NCBI GenBank assembly: GCA_037138855.1 | Contig: JBAXHO010000002.1 | Coordinates: 1 to 63,769, forward strand | DNA from: JBAXHO01 sp037138855 | GTDB taxonomy: Bacteria; Patescibacteriota; Dojkabacteria; B142; OLB20 | Direction of reading: 5' to 3' | DNA length: 63,769 nt | Part shown: positions 54,193 to 61,477 of the stretch, in pieces | Layout: the number at the start of each line of letters is the position of its first letter | Position numbering within the stretch: the stretch's first letter is position 1 | The notes under the pieces: model-generated | What the model saw: the letters and a program-made list of their open reading frames with translations, nothing else | Told to the model about the DNA's origin: nothing | The model's database searches: none | Position numbers and translations under genes: made by a program

Positions 54193-54838
54193 AACCTTTA
54201 CCAATAATAGTGTGAATAATTTTCTTCTCAGGATCTACTTTTTTACGGAGTGTTTTAATATTTGTCCTGACGGTTTGTGTAAAAATATCAATTTCCTGAT
54301 CCCAAATATGTTCCAAAAGCTCTTCAGTACTCACTACTTTACCTTGGTTACGTAGCAAATATTCCAAGATTCCAAATTCTTTCTTATTTAAAGCAATTTC
54401 CTGTTCATCCCTAAAAACCTGGCAAGAAAGAGGTTTTACCATTATATTAGCTGTACTTAAAGCCTCATCTTGATTTTTACTATTACGTCTAATCAAAGCC
54501 TGTACGCGGAAAATCAATTCCTGCAAATCAAAAGGTTTGGTAAGATAATCATCGGTACCGGTTGCAAATCCTTGCCAAATATCTTTTTGAGCAGTACGTG
54601 CTGTCAGCATCAAAATTGGTGTATTGATTTTCTGCTCCCGCATTCTTTTAGCAATTTCCAAACCATCTAGGCCTGGCAAATTTAAATCTAAAATTAGACA
54701 ATCATATTTATTAATTTCCAGTAAGCTCAAGCCTTTTTTACCGTCACCCGTATAATCCACAGCTATCGATCTGCGCATCAATGCCTTTTTGATCGGCTCG
54801 GCAATATTGGGTTCATCTTCAATGATCAGAATTTTCAT
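54179..54838 (-). CDS. OmpR/PhoB-family response regulator
   Basis: A 219-residue regulator. Receiver domain (MKILIIEDEPNIAEPIKKAL; phospho-acceptor Asp in CLILDLNLPGLDG; MLTARTAQKD; Lys in YLTKPFDLQEL) followed by the winged helix (ALNKKEFGILEYLLRNQGKVVSTEELLEHIWDQ..., VRTNIKTLRKKVDPE, IHTIIGKGYVIR). ATG at 54838 fits the family; upstream codons come from hairpin P5. It is transcribed with the kinase, and probably after the Met/Gly-rich exported protein gene, which may be part of what it controls. Confidence 0.95.
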   Translation of the reverse strand: MKILIIEDEPNIAEPIKKALMRRSIAVDYTGDGKKGLSLLEINKYDCLILDLNLPGLDGLEIAKRMREQKINTPILMLTARTAQKDIWQGFATGTDDYLTKPFDLQELIFRVQALIRRNSKNQDEALSTANIMVKPLSCQVFRDEQEIALNKKEFGILEYLLRNQGKVVSTEELLEHIWDQEIDIFTQTVRTNIKTLRKKVDPEKKIIHTIIGKGYVIR

Positions 54839-54854
54839 ATGTTTGTTTTCAATT

Positions 54855-54888
54855 TGTGTAGGGATGTATGACAATACATCCCTACACA
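54855..54888. repeat. 15-bp perfect hairpin, family P5
   Basis: The arms from 54855 (TGTGTAGGGATGTAT) and to 54888 (ATACATCCCTACACA) pair fully around the loop GACA. It lies between the exported-protein stop and the regulator start on the minus strand. It could be a terminator/attenuator within the operon or a REP-like element. Confidence 0.8.
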
Positions 54889-54898
54889 TTCTATCATT

Positions 54899-55396
54899 TT
54901 ATTCCCACATACCGAAACCTTTCTCGCCCATCATTTCTCCGCCCATCCCGCCTTTGCCACCACGTTCTCCACCCATCATACCACCACCAATGGCTATTTT
55001 ATTTTCAGTCTTCCAGGTCTGAAAATCAGTCATGACTTTTTGAATTTCTGTTCTGCGTTCTGCTTCAGTCAAAGATTTATTATTAATTTCAGTAATTTTC
55101 GCCTGAATTTCATCTTCTTTGGCAATTAAAGCTGTCTTTTGCGCTTCAGTAATCACCCCATCAGTGACTAATTGATTGAGATGATCGAAACGGTTTTGAT
55201 TTCGAGTCTCGGTAAATACTTGAGCTACATCAGCAGGTTGCGCATTAAATTTCGCTGCAAGGTTTTTAATAATTGCAGGATAATCGCCATTATTTACTGT
55301 CGCTGCTACAGCATGAAGCCCAAAGGCACCGGCAATAGAACTCAGTCCTATCACTCCTAATGCCCCTACGGTAATGAACAATGTTTTTTTATTCAT
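54899..55396 (-). CDS. Exported Met/Gly-rich protein upstream of a two-component system
   Basis: A 165-residue protein with a signal-type N-terminus (TLFITVGALGVIGLSSIAGAFG), a helical middle (about 35-125) with LVTDGVITEAQKTALIAKEDEIQAKITEI, similar to the helical pairs of DUF2680 and to Spy/CpxP-like periplasmic helices, and a tail rich in Gly and Met (GGGMMGGERGGKGGMGG...). The tail could bind soft metals such as copper, or be flexible. Its place before a regulator/kinase pair suggests an envelope or metal stress circuit (inference). ATG at 55396. Confidence 0.65.
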   Translation of the reverse strand: MNKKTLFITVGALGVIGLSSIAGAFGLHAVAATVNNGDYPAIIKNLAAKFNAQPADVAQVFTETRNQNRFDHLNQLVTDGVITEAQKTALIAKEDEIQAKITEINNKSLTEAERRTEIQKVMTDFQTWKTENKIAIGGGMMGGERGGKGGMGGEMMGEKGFGMWE

Positions 55397-55837
55397 GGAT
55401 AATTTAAATAATAAATAAAATAATAATTTATAATACAAAATTGGATGTGAAAAAGCGGTGAAGTGGATGGAGAATCGGTGATCGGTCACCGGTGAGCGGT
55501 AAATGAAGATCGAATGACGAATTTCGAATTTCGGAAGAGGTACAAAGTAGAAGATCGGTAGATTCCGGACAGTAATATTTTCTAAACTAAAGTTAAGAGT
55601 TAGAAGTTAGTAGCTAAATAGCAGCTTACTGGAATCTCGGTAGATTACGCTTAGTACTGTAGTCGGAATACAGTAGACAGAAATTCGGGAATAATAAATG
55701 TCAAAACTAATAATCTATTCATTAACCTCCTATCTAATAGCTTTTAACTTCTAACTTTTAATTTTACTAGATACTAGATACCAAATACACTTTTCTACTT
55801 TCTACTTGCTACTTGATATTTACTACTTACTTTCCCC
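55397..55837. repeat. 441-nt gap composed of heptad arrays and repeat fragments
   Basis: No gene seen. 55476-55538: CGGTGAT CGGTCAC CGGTGAG CGGTAAA TGAAGAT CGAATGA CGAATTT CGAATTT CGGAAGA. About 55549-55566: GTAGATTCCGGACAG fragment of the 110-nt repeat. 55741-55761: CTTTTAA CTTCTAA CTTTTAA. 55767-55836: CTAGATA x2, CCAAATA, CACTTTT, CTACTTT, CTACTTG x2, ATATTTA, CTACTTA, CTTTCCC. Four unit types in one gap. Confidence 0.8.
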
Positions 55838-56872
55838 CTACTCTACCTTCTTTTTAAATAAATGGCGAATATCTACTACTGTCATTGTATAACCTACGAT
55901 TACTGGAATCCAAAGTGAGACAAGACGATAAAGCATGATAGCTGTGATAGCCTCACTGAGCTCAAAACCCATTGGTTTCAGAATCAAAGGAACACTTCCT
56001 TCGACAATACCTGCTCCTTGTGGTGTCGGAGAAATAATACTAACTAAAACCACTGTACTATATACGATAAAAGCATCAATATAACTAATTTGCATACCAA
56101 TACTTCCAAAAGTGATAATTACAATAAAAACCTGAATTAAGTGAGCAATCAATAATAATGGAGTAATTTTCAGATGCTTGATGTACTGATTTTTTAATAA
56201 ATCTCTTAAATCTAAATAATGCTCCATTTTTTTGGTGATCGATTCTTTATTAATCACATGCTTTCCAGTTAATGCTTCAACGAAATTATTTATTACATCA
56301 GCAACTTTATGTAACAATTGATGCAAAAGATGGGGAGAAGCAATAGCCAAAAAGAATGCCACCAACACAGCTGTAAGAAATATGGCATATAAACCCGTTT
56401 CTAGCTTGCCATAATTAGTAAGCTCATGACGAAGTGAAAGGATAAATGCACTAAGAAAAACAAAAATTCCAATAATAAAAAAATTGAAAACTGAAACAAT
56501 AATATAACCCACACCAGTTTTGGCTAGGGAATGTTTCTGTCTCCTTCCGGTATCCATAAATGAAATTGTCCCACCTATACCACCAATAGACGCAATTAGA
56601 TTAAAGAAATACATTTTTAAAATACTATAATACATATCGCTTAATTTGAACTTTAACCCGATATATTCATAATTTAATTGAAAAAACTGAGCATAAGGCG
56701 CTATATAAATAAATTGCAGAATTAAAGCAATAAATAAATAAAGAAAATCAGCATTGGAAATACGATGGAGGACTGCAAAAAATTCCCCGGAGTTCTTCAG
56801 AAGCAAATATGTTAAAATAGCTAAGACAATGATAAAAAAACTGATCTGAATTTTGTGACGTACTTTAGTCAT
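55838..56872 (-). CDS. LPG_synthase_TM-type membrane protein (flippase-like)
   Basis: A 344-residue protein with about eight transmembrane helices, of the family that includes the membrane half of MprF and AglD-like proteins. Marks: LKMYFFNLIASIGGIGGTISFMDTGRR (in place of the usual N/PxGxGG loop) and ISPTPQGAGIVEGSVPLIL...LYRLVSLWIPVIVGY. It may move a lipid or lipid-linked sugar across the membrane. ATG at 56872; the upstream in-frame start would add 22 residues from AT-rich spacer. Confidence 0.82.
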   Translation of the reverse strand: MTKVRHKIQISFFIIVLAILTYLLLKNSGEFFAVLHRISNADFLYLFIALILQFIYIAPYAQFFQLNYEYIGLKFKLSDMYYSILKMYFFNLIASIGGIGGTISFMDTGRRQKHSLAKTGVGYIIVSVFNFFIIGIFVFLSAFILSLRHELTNYGKLETGLYAIFLTAVLVAFFLAIASPHLLHQLLHKVADVINNFVEALTGKHVINKESITKKMEHYLDLRDLLKNQYIKHLKITPLLLIAHLIQVFIVIITFGSIGMQISYIDAFIVYSTVVLVSIISPTPQGAGIVEGSVPLILKPMGFELSEAITAIMLYRLVSLWIPVIVGYTMTVVDIRHLFKKKVE

Positions 56873-56953
56873 ATTATTGAATAAGGAGTAAAAGAAATCA
56901 GAATAAATTGTTGTAATTATCTTTTTATTATATAGCAAAATATAATAAAAAGA

Positions 56954-56989
56954 TAAAAGTTCCAGCCATAGGCTGGTAAGCCTTTGGCT
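56954..56989 (+). repeat. Palindromic element P6, intergenic copy
   Basis: 36 nt identical to the element inside the histidine kinase gene (53381-53416), with hairpins CCAGCC-ATA-GGCTGG and AGCC-TTT-GGCT. One base differs right after it, then AAAAAG is shared again. Confidence 0.9.
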
Positions 56990-57158
56990 TAAAAAGTTAT
57001 AAGCTAGAAATAAGAAGTAAAAAGAAATTAAAAAATAGTGAACAAAAAAAATTGTTCTGTTAGAATGTGAAAAAAGAAAGAAACTAGAATAAAAGAATCT
57101 AGGAATCTATGAATAAAAGAATTATCCTTTTCCAAGATTCAAAATTCGCCTACTGTGT

Positions 57159-57187
57159 TTGTTAATCTAGAATCTGCAGTATATAAT
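57159..57187 (+). promoter_or_regulatory. Promoter TTGTTA-17-TATAAT
   Basis: -35 box TTGTTA at 57159-57164, 17-nt spacer, perfect -10 TATAAT at 57182-57187, 27 nt before the aspartase ATG at 57215. Confidence 0.75.
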
Positions 57188-57214
57188 AGAAATATATTTT
57201 TTATCTTCTCTTTT

Positions 57215-58564
57215 ATGAAAAAACTTTATCAAGGAGAAACTGCCAAAGCAATTGCCAACTTCCAAATTTCCGGACAACCTGTCAATTTAATGCTGATTAA
57301 TGCTGTAGCTACTGTCAAAAAGGCAGCAGCACTTGCAAATTTCCAGACAGAACGCTTTGATAAAAAAATTTATAATGCAATTAAATTTGCTGCTGACCAA
57401 ATTATCCAAGGAAAATATCCTGAACAATTTGTCACTGATCAAGTCCAGGGTGGCGCTGGTACTTCTACTAATATGAATGTCAATGAAGTAATTTCATCTT
57501 TAGCTGTAGAATATTTAAAAGGTAAAGTGATTATCCACCCCAATGACCATGTCAATCTTGGTCAATCGACCAACGATGTCATTCCTACTGCCATCAAAGT
57601 GATGTTGCTCCGGCAAATTGATGAATTAATTTCAGCTATGAAACTGCTGGAAAAAGAATTTCAGAGAAAAAGCATTGCTTACAAAGATATTGTCAAAGTA
57701 GGAAGAACGCATTTACAAGATGCTGTGCCAATTACTTTAGGACAATCATTTGGAGCTTATGCCACTTTTATGAAACGCAATATTCAACGTTTTGAAGAAA
57801 ACAAAAAATATCTTTATCAAACTAATTTGGGTGGTACTGCTCTTGGTTCAGCAATCAATTCTTCGCAATCATATCTGAAATTTGCCAATGCTGAACTAGC
57901 AAAACTCACTGGTTATCCTTTTAAACCAGCCCCGGATCTCTTTGATGCTACACAAAATTCAGATGATTTTTTACATATTGCAAATATTTTAAAAACCTTT
58001 ACTGCTGGTTTGTCAAAAATCTGTAATGATCTGAGAATGCTAGCTTCCGGACCACGTGCCGGCCTGGGTGAATTAATTCTACCTGAAGTGCAAAAAGGTT
58101 CTTCGATCATGCCGGGTAAAGTAAACCCAGTCATCCTGGAATTAATGAACCAAATTTGTTATCAGGTTTTTGGTAATGTGGAAACAGCTTTTCATGCAGC
58201 TCTTAACTCCCAGTTTGAATTAAATGCAATGCTGCCGATTTATGCCAAAAATATGAATGAAGCCTTTATCTTGATGACTAATGGCCTCAAAACTCTCACC
58301 GAAAAAGCAATTAAAGGTCTAAAACCCAATGAGAAAAAAATTCAAGAACTGTTTGATAACAGTCTTTGTACTGCTACAGCGCTCAATCGCTACCTTGGCT
58401 ATGATCAAACCGCTAAACTCGTGAAAAATGCTGTGAAAAATCAGACACAACTTATTGATGAACTTAAAAAAGAAAAATTGCTTGATGAAGCAGCTCTCAA
58501 GAAAATCCTGCAAGCAAAAGCCTTGACAGAACCAAGTGATGAATTTCTTAGTCACCGCAATTAA
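57215..58564 (+). CDS. aspA: Aspartate ammonia-lyase
   Basis: A 449-residue member of the fumarase/aspartase superfamily that converts aspartate to fumarate and ammonia. VQGGAGTSTNMNVNEVI, HPNDHVNLGQSTNDVIPTA, VGRTHLQDAVPITLGQSFGA, KICNDLRMLASGPRAGLGEL and the loop GSSIMPGKVNPVILELMNQICYQVFGN are present. The ICNDLRxLxSGPRAG and NPVxxExxNQxCxxVxGN pieces favour aspartase over class II fumarase, although the loop reads MPGKVN as in fumarases. The N-terminus is about 20 residues shorter than usual. Fumarate and ammonia tie it to the malate and glutamate genes in the window. Confidence 0.85.
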   Translation: MKKLYQGETAKAIANFQISGQPVNLMLINAVATVKKAAALANFQTERFDKKIYNAIKFAADQIIQGKYPEQFVTDQVQGGAGTSTNMNVNEVISSLAVEYLKGKVIIHPNDHVNLGQSTNDVIPTAIKVMLLRQIDELISAMKLLEKEFQRKSIAYKDIVKVGRTHLQDAVPITLGQSFGAYATFMKRNIQRFEENKKYLYQTNLGGTALGSAINSSQSYLKFANAELAKLTGYPFKPAPDLFDATQNSDDFLHIANILKTFTAGLSKICNDLRMLASGPRAGLGELILPEVQKGSSIMPGKVNPVILELMNQICYQVFGNVETAFHAALNSQFELNAMLPIYAKNMNEAFILMTNGLKTLTEKAIKGLKPNEKKIQELFDNSLCTATALNRYLGYDQTAKLVKNAVKNQTQLIDELKKEKLLDEAALKKILQAKALTEPSDEFLSHRN

Positions 58565-59087
58565 AATTACCGCTACCCAACCAACAATCATATTGCTCAG
58601 TTGAGATCAGATATGAAAAAAAAGCACCTGTACCAGAAAGATTCTTTTCCATTGATTGTTGGTCTAAATATGGAGTCAATTGTTTTGTCTCTACATCATA
58701 AATGAAAAAAGTATTATCAGTTAACTTTCCCCAGATTTGCTGACAATTGTAATTAAAACGACTAATGTAATCAGAATTGTTGATAATAATCAGTTCATTA
58801 TCAGGATTACTAATTTGAGTAACTTGACTCTCATCGACAAGTAAAGGATGCTGAAAAGGCAAATCAATGGTATGAATACTATAAGGATAAAATAGCGGAT
58901 AACGCCACCAGTCACGATACCCTGGATAATTATAGAATTCATTCGTGCTATCTTCCGGTAAATCATGGCAACTCAAGGGCTTATACTCCTCCCACCAGCT
59001 TCCTTGAGGAGTCACCAGATTACATACCGAAAGTGGTAAAACACAAAATAACAATGGCACTATTGTTAAAAATACAGGAAGTTTCAT
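58548..59087 (-). CDS. Exported protein of unknown function
   Basis: A 179-residue protein with a signal-like start (LPVFLTIVPLLFCVLPLSVCN) and several Cys (SCHDLPED, YNCQQIW, YDCWLGSGNFNCGD). Aromatic-rich middle (WWEEYKPL, YPGYRDWWRYPLFYPY). A lipobox is doubtful (LSVC). No family recognised. Its 3' end overlaps the aspA end by 17 nt in convergent orientation. Confidence 0.6.
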   Translation of the reverse strand: MKLPVFLTIVPLLFCVLPLSVCNLVTPQGSWWEEYKPLSCHDLPEDSTNEFYNYPGYRDWWRYPLFYPYSIHTIDLPFQHPLLVDESQVTQISNPDNELIIINNSDYISRFNYNCQQIWGKLTDNTFFIYDVETKQLTPYLDQQSMEKNLSGTGAFFSYLISTEQYDCWLGSGNFNCGD

Positions 59088-59094
59088 TTAGGCT

Positions 59095-59129
59095 AATAGA
59101 TAAAAGTTAATAGTCAAAAGTTAAAAGTG
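59095..59129 (+). repeat. Heptad array (AAAAGTT type)
   Basis: AATAGAT AAAAGTT AATAGTC AAAAGTT AAAAGTG between two minus-strand genes. Same unit family as 38895 and 47580. Confidence 0.7.
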
Positions 59130-59170
59130 AAAAAAAACGAAGAGCGGGCACCAGTGATCAATTATAAGAT

Positions 59171-59470
59171 TTAATCCCATTCTTCACGATAAGCAATTTT
59201 AATAACTTTCTGATATTTTTTAAAGCTAAAAAGATTGATTATCTTAAATAAATAAAGACCTAAGCTCAGACCTGAGATAGAGAATTTTCGATAATTTATC
59301 CGTGCCTGTTTCAAACTAATGTTACCATTGGCACCAAGAACACCTGTCTCTTCACCATGAAACTGTTCTGGATCATCTTCCCAGAGGCATACCGGACAAA
59401 TATCATAGGTACCATTTGGTCTATCAAAAACAAGGTGAGCACAAACTGGACAGGAATATAATTGTTTCAT
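59171..59470 (-). CDS. CPCC-family cysteine-rich protein
   Basis: A 99-residue protein. Residues 3-60 match the Cys_rich_CPCC domain: YSCPVCAHLVFDRPNGTYDICPVCLWEDDPEQ...GANGNISLKQARINYRKF, with two CPxC knuckles that should bind one zinc. The C-terminal 40 residues are basic and hydrophobic. Function of the family unknown. ATG at 59470; the TTG at 59479 is less likely. Eleven nt after the next gene's stop, so co-transcribed. Confidence 0.85.
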   Translation of the reverse strand: MKQLYSCPVCAHLVFDRPNGTYDICPVCLWEDDPEQFHGEETGVLGANGNISLKQARINYRKFSISGLSLGLYLFKIINLFSFKKYQKVIKIAYREEWD

Positions 59471-59480
59471 TTCAAGCAAA

Positions 59481-59714
59481 TTATTTCTTAAATATCAATT
59501 TACCTAAATAATAACTTAAAACCAAACCTATTAAAGCAGCTGTAAATGCAATTATCATCTCCACCATAATAAAATATCTTTCATATCCTTCTTCACAATA
59601 GCCATCATTACAAAAACTATATCCAACCAATGCCAGAAAACCAAAAAATAAAGATGTAACACAAGCGGTTAAAATAATACCGGATATCGATATTAACTTA
59701 ATTTTTTTGTTCAT
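59481..59714 (-). CDS. Small two-helix membrane protein
   Basis: A 77-residue protein with two membrane helices (LISISGIILTACVTSLFFGFLALVGY and MVEMIIAFTAALIGLVLSYYL) joined by a loop with two Cys (FCNDGYCEEGYERY). Not recognised. Encoded just before the CPCC protein. Confidence 0.6.
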   Translation of the reverse strand: MNKKIKLISISGIILTACVTSLFFGFLALVGYSFCNDGYCEEGYERYFIMVEMIIAFTAALIGLVLSYYLGKLIFKK

Positions 59715-59918
59715 AAATTAATTATAACTTAAATTGATGGTTACGAAAATTTGTTATTTTATTAATAATACAAACTAATAGTTGGAGACGACGACGTCTC
59801 CCCTATACGATGTTCGACCAATCTCGAGATTTAATTTTCCGATTGCTACCCAGCACGGGTTGCAGATCTGCAACCCCTCCTACTTGATACATGATACCTG
59901 ATACATGATACTTTTCTT
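59715..59918. repeat. Gap with P2, P1 and a heptad array
   Basis: P2 palindrome at 59784-59801, the 38-nt block with P1 at 59844-59880 (palindrome 59857-59876) and the array CTTGATA CATGATA CCTGATA CATGATA at 59883-59910. The same P2-then-P1 order is found before the GIY-YIG gene end. Confidence 0.85.
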
Positions 59919-61172
59919 CTATTTTATTTGCAGCACCAGCATCACTACACCGGCTATGGCCATAACTAAAGTCGCTGCGCCACCAACAATATTTAAAATA
60001 AATCCATTTTTCTGTTTTCCCATCAATTTTCTCTTATTGGAAAGTAACATAATTACTATCATCAAAGGCGGTGCAGTAATGCCATTCAAAATTGCTGTGT
60101 AGTATAAAAGCTGAAACGGTTTAATCGGTAAAAGCGTCAATAATGCACCACAAACAACAGAAGCAATAATCACTAAATAAAACTTTGGCGCCTGATGAAA
60201 ATGTAAATTCAAACTATGTTTCCAATTATACATCTCGGAAATGGCATAGGCACTTGCTCCCGCTAAAATTGGAATTGCTAGTAAACCTGTACCAATGATA
60301 CCAATCGAAAAAATTAAATAAGAAAAGTTACCAGCTAAAGGTCTTAAAGCAATTGCTGCCTGATCTGCAGTTTCAATTGTAGTAATCCCTGCTCTTCCAA
60401 GTGTCGCCGAGGTGGTTAAAATAATGGCATACATGATCAAATTGGCAAAGATCATACCGACCAAAGTATCAAGTTGTACGATTTTAATTTTACGATTATT
60501 AATTCGAAATTTGGAATGATTTATTTGCTGTTCATGATTTACCTCTTCTACCACTTCACTAGTCTGCCAGAAAAACAAATATGGAGAAATGGTTGTTCCA
60601 AGCACAGCGACAAGATTCATCATACCTGCTTTAGTTAAATCCAACTGGGGATGGAAAGTATCATGAAGAATCAAGCTCCAATCCTGTTTCACCAAAAGAG
60701 CAGTTATAAAATAAGCAATTAAACTGAAGGTTAGCCATTTTAAAATCCGTGCATATTTTTTATAAGGAATAAAAATTTCTAAACCAATTGTAATCAAAGT
60801 AATTCCCGCAATTGCCAAAAGTGGTTTAATATCTACCAATAAATTTAAAGCAGCAGCCATCGCTCCCAGATCAGCACCGATATTAACTGTGTTGGCAATA
60901 AAAAGAATAAATACTGAAAAATATAGAATTTTGGGATAATTTTCTTTAATATTGGCTGATAAACCCTTGTGCGTGACTAATCCTATTTTGGCACACATAT
61001 ATTGAATAGCAAAAACAAAAGGAATGAGGAATAAAGCCCGCCATAAAGTTGAATAACCAAACATAGAACCAGTTTGCGAGTAGGTAGCGATTCCTGAGGG
61101 ATCGTCGTCAGAAGCTCCGGTAATTAGTCCAGGACCAAGGAAAGCGAAAAATTTTTGTAACTTTTTATACAT
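59919..61172 (-). CDS. Nramp-related metal-ion transporter with altered metal site
   Basis: A 417-residue protein with about eleven transmembrane helices of the Nramp fold. Where Mn/Fe transporters have DPGN in TM1 and MPH in TM6, this one has SDDDPSGIATYSQTG and VLGTTISPYLFFWQTSEVVEE. The selective Met is absent and Pro-Tyr replaces Pro-His. This resembles the Nramp-related Mg2+ transporters (NRMT) or other uncharacterised Nramp relatives more than MntH. ATG at 61172; an in-frame TTG lies two codons earlier. A consensus promoter and a leader of about 125 nt with a hairpin at the start codon precede it. Confidence 0.88.
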   Translation of the reverse strand: MYKKLQKFFAFLGPGLITGASDDDPSGIATYSQTGSMFGYSTLWRALFLIPFVFAIQYMCAKIGLVTHKGLSANIKENYPKILYFSVFILFIANTVNIGADLGAMAAALNLLVDIKPLLAIAGITLITIGLEIFIPYKKYARILKWLTFSLIAYFITALLVKQDWSLILHDTFHPQLDLTKAGMMNLVAVLGTTISPYLFFWQTSEVVEEVNHEQQINHSKFRINNRKIKIVQLDTLVGMIFANLIMYAIILTTSATLGRAGITTIETADQAAIALRPLAGNFSYLIFSIGIIGTGLLAIPILAGASAYAISEMYNWKHSLNLHFHQAPKFYLVIIASVVCGALLTLLPIKPFQLLYYTAILNGITAPPLMIVIMLLSNKRKLMGKQKNGFILNIVGGAATLVMAIAGVVMLVLQIK

Positions 61173-61201
61173 GGCCAAATAACACTAATTATGTCTTGGC
61201 C
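61173..61201 (-). promoter_or_regulatory. Hairpin directly before the transporter start codon
   Basis: GGCCAA at 61173-61178 pairs with TTGGCC at 61196-61201. The 3' arm touches the ATG, so the stem would cover the ribosome binding region of the mRNA. Possible translational switch. Confidence 0.45.
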
Positions 61202-61304
61202 AAAAGGACATCATCTTTCAGAAAAAATTATGTTCTTCTGGTAGCTACGTTTTAGCGAAAAAACCTGAAAAAAGTTTAATCACGAAAAGGTATTTTATAC
61301 CTAA

Positions 61305-61334
61305 ATTATACTCGTGTAAACTGATTAATGTCAA
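61305..61334 (-). promoter_or_regulatory. Consensus sigma-70 promoter TTGACA-18-TATAAT
   Basis: On the minus strand, TTGACA at 61334-61329, 18-nt spacer, TATAAT at 61310-61305. It is the best promoter match in the window and points at the transporter, giving a leader of about 125 nt with a GGTAT-AAA-ATACC hairpin near its start. Confidence 0.8.
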
Positions 61335-61362
61335 TATAGTGAATATATAATAACCGAGAGCT

Positions 61363-61390
61363 CGGTGTCTGGTAAGCGGTGATCGGAGGA
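61363..61390 (+). repeat. Heptad array (CGGTGTC type)
   Basis: CGGTGTC TGGTAAG CGGTGAT CGGAGGA, followed by an AGTATATCG motif at about 61409. Together with the transporter leader this fills the gap 61173-61477. Confidence 0.65.
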
Positions 61391-61477
61391 ATGAAAAGAG
61401 TTAAAATTAGTATATCGTTTAAATCAGCTACCAACCTTAGGTCAAACGATGTGAACTACCCACCCTATACTAAATTC

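Larger units (their letters stand above)
56873..57214. other. 342-nt gap: P6 element, heptad-like text, aspA promoter
   Basis: No gene seen. It holds element P6 at 56954-56989, heptad-like AGAATCT/AGGAATC text at about 57085-57110, a TTTTTTTGTTCAC-type motif (minus strand, about 57037) shared with 45329 and 46378, and the promoter at 57159-57187. Confidence 0.7.

Noticed and set aside
57215..58564. Class II fumarase
   Set aside because: The loop reads MPGKVN as in fumarases, but the NPVxxExxNQ segment and the ICNDLRxLxSGPRAG block are aspartase-type.
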